Assembly (NCBI GenBank): GCA_021793595.1
Contig: JAJYSL010000169.1
Location: forward strand, 1 to 9,483
Length of the DNA: 9,483 nt
Source of the DNA: Acidobacteriota bacterium
Lineage (GTDB): Bacteria > Acidobacteriota > Terriglobia > Terriglobales > Acidobacteriaceae
Direction of reading: 5' to 3'
The notes under the pieces are model-generated. The model saw only the letters and a program-made list of their open reading frames with translations, ran no database searches and was not told the DNA's origin. How positions within the stretch are numbered: position 1 is the stretch's first letter; each line of letters opens with the position of its first letter. Positions 6,050-9,483 of the stretch are shown here, one piece after another. A program made the position numbers and the translations under genes.

Positions 6050-7202
6050 CCGTGCTGCCTCTCAAACTGGCCCGGTACAATGCTTCAACAGTATCCAGGG
6101 CATCGGTTGCCGAAATGTTGTGCCGCAGATACTCGATGATCGGTAGGCCAGCCTGCTCTTGTAGCCCGATATAACCGTGGTATCGTGGCCTGACGTATGC
6201 ATTCTGAATGGACGACAGAGTCCTTTCAAAGAATTTGTCAGTGACGAGATTTAGCGTCGGATCATTCCAGGCAGCCACGCTTGCTGGCTGGCCGCCCGCC
6301 AAGCCATAGAGGGTAGTTTGGCATTCGGCACTGGCGACAAAGAGGCAATACGAAAGGGCTACGTCAGGGGTGCCGCACTGGCTCGATATTGCGATACCGG
6401 TTCCTCCCAGAACAGTGCGCAGTAGGCGGTTCGCGCTCAACATTACAGGCGCACTAAAACGGAGCCTGTTCGGAGCGAATCCTCCTCTTGAGTAATTGCT
6501 GTATGTGTACGCGAATGGACAATAGGCGATGGCATTGCATCCCGCCATGATCTCATAGAGCGAGATAGGATTGTACGTATAAATCGTATCGGGCATCAGG
6601 CTTGCAAGTTCCCGTAGTTGGTCAAGGCATTGTAAGGCGATAGAGCGATCCAGAAGTTGATCGTGGTCGGCGGCAACGGAGCTGCCATATGAAAGGCATA
6701 ACGCCACAAAATTTAGGAAAAGATCGACGGGAAAGCCGGGCATTCGAACATAGCCTAGGCGTGCTAGATCGATGATTTCCGCCCATGTTTCAGGCTCCTT
6801 TAAGTGTGCGGCATCGAGAATGTCGGGTCGACAGCTAGCTGCCGGCGCGGCCGCGTCAATGGGTAGAGCATAGAGTCTACCGTGGAACCAATAGCTCTCG
6901 AGACAAGGTCCAGTCGCATCTTTTGTCAATTCATTCAATGTCTCTGGAGCTAGCATGGGGTGCAAGTTCATGAGATTTCCAGCCTGTTCCACATCTCCTA
7001 ACATCGGGTGGTCAATGACCAGAAGATCAAACGATTGCGACAGGGAGGAAAGGTCTGCATGGCCAAACTCATGCAAGCTGCGTCGCTCCCACCGAATCTG
7101 CACGTTCTGATTCTGCTCTTCAAACCGCTGTGCAGTTGCGACAAGAGGTGGAAAAGCTCGACTGTGATTCCAAGTGATGCCTCGTAAAGATACTGGCTTC
7201 AT
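6039..7202 (-). CDS. Solute-binding-protein-like protein without a signal peptide
   Basis: This 387-residue protein resembles the family 1 extracellular solute-binding fold. The N-terminus reads LRGITWNHSRAFPPL, followed by a block with WERRSLHEFG (about residues 38-47) and LVIDHP (61-66). These match, from memory, a subfamily annotated as extracellular solute-binding protein in Bradyrhizobium-type genomes. The start is well fixed: the ATG at 7202 overlaps the upstream TGA as ATGA, and the protein begins MKPVSLRGITW with no hydrophobic stretch or lipobox. It should therefore stay in the cytoplasm. No ABC permease or ATPase gene is in the window. Cytoplasmic sensing or buffering of the pathway metabolite, or a role as an enzyme accessory, are possible readings. 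Translation is probably coupled both to the dehydrogenase before it and to the isomerase after it. Fold assignment is moderately sure; function is unknown. Confidence 0.8.
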   Translation of the reverse strand: MKPVSLRGITWNHSRAFPPLVATAQRFEEQNQNVQIRWERRSLHEFGHADLSSLSQSFDLLVIDHPMLGDVEQAGNLMNLHPMLAPETLNELTKDATGPCLESYWFHGRLYALPIDAAAPAASCRPDILDAAHLKEPETWAEIIDLARLGYVRMPGFPVDLFLNFVALCLSYGSSVAADHDQLLDRSIALQCLDQLRELASLMPDTIYTYNPISLYEIMAGCNAIAYCPFAYTYSNYSRGGFAPNRLRFSAPVMLSANRLLRTVLGGTGIAISSQCGTPDVALSYCLFVASAECQTTLYGLAGGQPASVAAWNDPTLNLVTDKFFERTLSSIQNAYVRPRYHGYIGLQEQAGLPIIEYLRHNISATDALDTVEALYRASLRGSTDGS

Positions 7203-8275
7203 TTTGACTGCCTAACTAAATCTTGCACTGATATATTTGTGCCACTTCGGGCAGATATGCAGGCTGCTTCGATCACTTCCATGGCAGCCACCCCCAGTCT
7301 GCCTGGTGAATGGTTCTGGGTAGGATCGATGATGGAGTCAATCAGGTTCTTTGCGGGGGCCTCGTGCGGATAAATTTCCGAGTCATTCAGCGACGGGTAA
7401 ATATTGTAGCCGCCAGACATTCCGCGAAATTCCATGTAGCCTTTCCACAAGTCTAAGAAGAGCATCCCATTTGTACCAAACACGCGCAATTCGAAGTCTC
7501 GGCGATCCAGACTGGTGGCGCCAGTACTGGCGATGGAGACAAGACTGCCATCCTCCATTTTGAGGTTTAGCGTGTCATAGATGTCGAGAAGCGCACCATC
7601 GTTGTGAAATCGTGCGAATACTTCGGCGGTCCGCATGCCGGTGAGAAACGCGATATATGCAGCGGCATGGCACACTTGAGCATAAATTTGCCCGGCGCCA
7701 GCAACAGCCGGGTCGCTGTATGTACCTTGTTCCGGAGCCAGATAGGGGGCGGAGGTGCCGTGCGTTGGTTGTGTACTGGTTCCACGAATTAGGTGACTGA
7801 CGGGATTTGTCATCAGTACACTGATCATTCTGATCTTGCCGAGGTGCCCATCGCGAACCAGCCGTTGGGCAATCGGCGCATGGGGAGTGTAGTGCCAGGG
7901 GCAGCTGATCAGTAATTGGCGCTGTCGTTCGGAGGCTAACTGTTGGAGTTCCAATGCCTGGACAGTGGTCAGGGTCATCGGCTTCTCAATTAACAGGTGC
8001 TTTCCGTGGCGCAGTGCAAGGGTGGCCTGTTCATAATGCATGTTCGGGCTGCTGCTGATGACAACGGCATCCAGGCCTTCTATGGCTAGCAGTTCTTCGA
8101 TAGTGGTGCAGGCATGGGGTATGCCAAAATCATCGGCAACCTTTCGAACTCCGGCAGGATCTCGCTTTTGAATCGCAACAAGCTCTGCGAGTGGATGCGC
8201 AATCAGAGCTGGAATATGAGCGTACGTGGCCCACCACCCCGCACCGATTACCCCGCATTTGATCTTTTCTGGCAT
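7199..8275 (-). CDS. Gfo/Idh/MocA family NAD(P)-dependent oxidoreductase
   Basis: This 358-residue cytosolic dehydrogenase has an N-terminal Rossmann domain with GVIGAGWWA at about residues 8-16, the second-strand segment LVAIQKRDP, and the cofactor/catalytic EKP motif (E97-K98-P99) in LLIEKP. The C-terminal alpha/beta substrate domain carries GAGQIYAQVCH, in which Q200 and H203 take the place of the common Asp-x-Gly-x-His motif. The family oxidises or reduces sugars, inositols and keto-sugars. The ATG at 8275 is preceded by GGGAG five nucleotides upstream, a strong ribosome-binding site. It follows the rhamnonate-dehydratase-like gene by 36 bp and its TGA overlaps the next start codon. It probably supplies one redox step on the sugar or sugar acid; substrate is unknown. 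Confidence 0.94.
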   Translation of the reverse strand: MPEKIKCGVIGAGWWATYAHIPALIAHPLAELVAIQKRDPAGVRKVADDFGIPHACTTIEELLAIEGLDAVVISSSPNMHYEQATLALRHGKHLLIEKPMTLTTVQALELQQLASERQRQLLISCPWHYTPHAPIAQRLVRDGHLGKIRMISVLMTNPVSHLIRGTSTQPTHGTSAPYLAPEQGTYSDPAVAGAGQIYAQVCHAAAYIAFLTGMRTAEVFARFHNDGALLDIYDTLNLKMEDGSLVSIASTGATSLDRRDFELRVFGTNGMLFLDLWKGYMEFRGMSGGYNIYPSLNDSEIYPHEAPAKNLIDSIIDPTQNHSPGRLGVAAMEVIEAACISARSGTNISVQDLVRQSK

Positions 8276-8280
8276 GTTTT

Positions 8281-8285
8281 CTCCC
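8281..8285 (-). promoter_or_regulatory. Strong ribosome binding site of the Gfo/Idh gene
   Basis: GGGAG on the minus strand, followed by AAAAC and the ATG at 8275, is the clearest ribosome-binding site in the cluster. The dehydrogenase and the two coupled genes after it may therefore be well translated. Confidence 0.65.
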
Positions 8286-8311
8286 GCAATCTTTGAACTG
8301 GTCCAACGCTC

Positions 8312-9481
8312 TCAAAATGCGATGCTTTCGAGGATGTCACGATTGAGTTCCACACCAAATCCAGGTGAATCTGTGAGCGTAACGTGTCCGTTGCGAGGCA
8401 ATGGTTCGTTAACAATAGCGTCAAAAATCGGTCGTACTATCGTCCCATCGCCGACCGACAGGTATTCTGCGAAGGGAGAATTGAGGTTGGATTGCACAAA
8501 GTGATAGTTGTACACACCGGAGCCATGCGGGATGACAGGAATATCGTAAGGTTTTGCCATTGCGGCAATCCGTCGAACGGCAGTCAATCCGCCGCACCAC
8601 TGCATCTCCGGCTGGATGACATCACATGCTCGTGCCGCGAGAATAGCTGCAAAAGCCTTGTAATCGAACTCCAGGTTGCCGATCGCCACCTGGACCGGAG
8701 ATATGCGAGATCGCAGTTCCGCGTTGTGGCCTTCGGCCCAGCCATTTTGGAGAGGGTCCTCGAACCACTTGACATCGCAACTACGAACCCGTTCAGCCAA
8801 TCTCGTGGTGAATTCCATATCCCAAGACAGGTAACAGTCGACCATAAGTTCCATATTGTCGCCCAAGGTCATGCGGCATTCCTCGATGCACTGCTGCATC
8901 TTTCTGATTCCTTCACGACGATCAGACGTTCCCCATGGGGCTGCGATCTTTACGCCAAGAAAGCCGCTGTCTTTCCAGTGTGAAACGAGATCCGGATGGG
9001 TTGTCACATAGCAAGGGATGCTTGCTTTAGTCTTTCCGCCTAGCAGCTTATAGACCGGCTGCTGCAGTGCTTTTCCTATCAAGTCCCAAAGGGCAAGATC
9101 AACCCCGCTCATGGCCATTGCGGTGACACCACCCAATCCGTATGGCATGCTTGATCGGTACATCTGGTCCCAGATCAATTCAATGTTGAATGGATCCTGC
9201 CCGAGAATGAAGCGGCTGAAATGCTGCGCAATGATCAGGCAAGAGGGAGCCCCGCCCCCATAATTGACGGCGCATCCCACAAGCCCCTCATCAGTGACGA
9301 TTTCAATTGCGTATGGATCTTGTCCCGGGCCCATCCAAAGAGATCTAAGCCTGGCATACTGCGGATAGTTCGACATGGGATTGGCGATCAGTGCGTGAGT
9401 TTGCCATCCGCCGCCCCAGTATTGGGATTCGCCAAATCTGGCGCCTCTCTCTCCCAGATTCCCTGAACGAACCTGGTACAG
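8312..9481 (-). CDS. L-rhamnonate-dehydratase-like enolase-superfamily enzyme, 5' end cut by window
   Basis: The reading frame stays open to the right edge, giving 389 residues with no start seen. The ATG at 9376 is internal, because the 35 codons before it continue the family's N-terminal region (ending LIANPMSNYPQY, like the MSKYRDY segment of E. coli RhmD). Family hallmarks are LALWDL, PVYKLLGG, QWCGGLT, PHGSGVY and the C-terminal PGFGVELNRD. Counting from the first visible codon, key residues are K178 (GVKIAAPWG), metal ligands D215 (LMVDCY) and E241 (WFEDP), and H319 (IPHGSG). Two positions differ from RhmD: the third metal ligand is Asn269 (IGNLEF), as glucarate dehydratases use, and the histidine partner is Glu292 (QPEMQW) instead of Asp. 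It likely dehydrates a six-carbon aldonate such as rhamnonate to a 2-keto-3-deoxy acid, but the substitutions leave substrate open. It is the first visible gene of the operon. Confidence 0.9.
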   Translation of the reverse strand: MYQVRSGNLGERGARFGESQYWGGGWQTHALIANPMSNYPQYARLRSLWMGPGQDPYAIEIVTDEGLVGCAVNYGGGAPSCLIIAQHFSRFILGQDPFNIELIWDQMYRSSMPYGLGGVTAMAMSGVDLALWDLIGKALQQPVYKLLGGKTKASIPCYVTTHPDLVSHWKDSGFLGVKIAAPWGTSDRREGIRKMQQCIEECRMTLGDNMELMVDCYLSWDMEFTTRLAERVRSCDVKWFEDPLQNGWAEGHNAELRSRISPVQVAIGNLEFDYKAFAAILAARACDVIQPEMQWCGGLTAVRRIAAMAKPYDIPVIPHGSGVYNYHFVQSNLNSPFAEYLSVGDGTIVRPIFDAIVNEPLPRNGHVTLTDSPGFGVELNRDILESIAF

Positions 9482-9483
9482 CT

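Larger units (their letters stand above)
1739..9483 (-). other. Predicted sugar-acid utilisation operon
   Basis: Seven minus-strand genes are packed with gaps of 36, -4, -11, 48, 59 and 55 bp. They run from the right edge to the hairpin at 1723-1759. Together they encode two enolase-superfamily enzymes, a Gfo/Idh dehydrogenase, an isomerase, a mutarotase-like protein, a binding-like protein and a DMT transporter. No internal promoter, operator or riboswitch was convincing; the promoter and any regulator must lie past 9483. Cotranscription is inferred from spacing. Confidence 0.75.

Noticed and set aside
8384..8983. Plus-strand open frame of 199 residues opposite the rhamnonate-dehydratase-like gene
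   Set aside because: The minus strand encodes all enolase-superfamily motifs across the same bases; the plus-strand peptide has no family pattern.
9374..9376. ATG as the start of the rhamnonate-dehydratase-like gene
   Set aside because: The frame continues without a stop to the window edge, and the 35 upstream codons fit the family's N-terminal region; this ATG is an internal Met.
1..9483. CRISPR arrays, tRNA or rRNA genes, riboswitches, phage or toxin-antitoxin genes
   Set aside because: No regularly spaced repeats, no tRNA-like TTCRA arm with matching stems and no such protein families were found on reading either strand.

Overview
The window reads as part of a leftward-transcribed bacterial sugar-acid or sugar catabolism cluster, ending at its left edge in the remnant of an insertion sequence. 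From right to left (the direction of transcription) the genes are: an L-rhamnonate-dehydratase-like enolase-superfamily enzyme that runs off the right edge; a Gfo/Idh/MocA oxidoreductase; a solute-binding-protein-like protein without a signal peptide; a xylose-isomerase-like TIM-barrel isomerase/epimerase; a second, different enolase-superfamily enzyme; an EamA/DMT membrane transporter; a galactose-mutarotase-like protein; and, after a probable rho-independent terminator, a short-chain dehydrogenase. All are on the minus strand. Gaps are short, and two junctions overlap (an ATGA overlap and an 11-nt overlap), so everything from the right edge to about 1739 is probably one operon. Its promoter lies beyond base 9483.

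The left 850 bases are different. A 3' fragment of an IS4-family transposase, on the plus strand, keeps the Y-R-E-K signature but lacks the N-terminal half. Its presumed right end lies about 6 bp past the stop codon of the short-chain dehydrogenase. The left breakpoint of the fragment coincides with an imperfect 25-bp tandem duplication.

A plausible working model is oxidation of a sugar (mutarotase-like protein, Gfo/Idh, SDR), dehydration of the aldonate by one or both enolase-superfamily enzymes, and further oxidation of the 2-keto-3-deoxy acid by the SDR. No aldolase, kinase or hydrolase to finish such a pathway is visible, and the substrate cannot be named from sequence. The oddest components are the signal-less binding protein, with no ABC permease or ATPase nearby, and the unusual active-site residues of both enolase-superfamily enzymes.

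The organism is not certain. Gene content (enolase-superfamily, Gfo/Idh, DMT and mutarotase-like genes together) fits a soil bacterium such as an Acidobacteriota member, but similar solute-binding-like proteins are also known to me from Bradyrhizobium-type proteobacteria. Hand counts on single 60-base lines give about 65-68% GC in the SDR and about 38-57% in the genes further right, so the region may be a mosaic.
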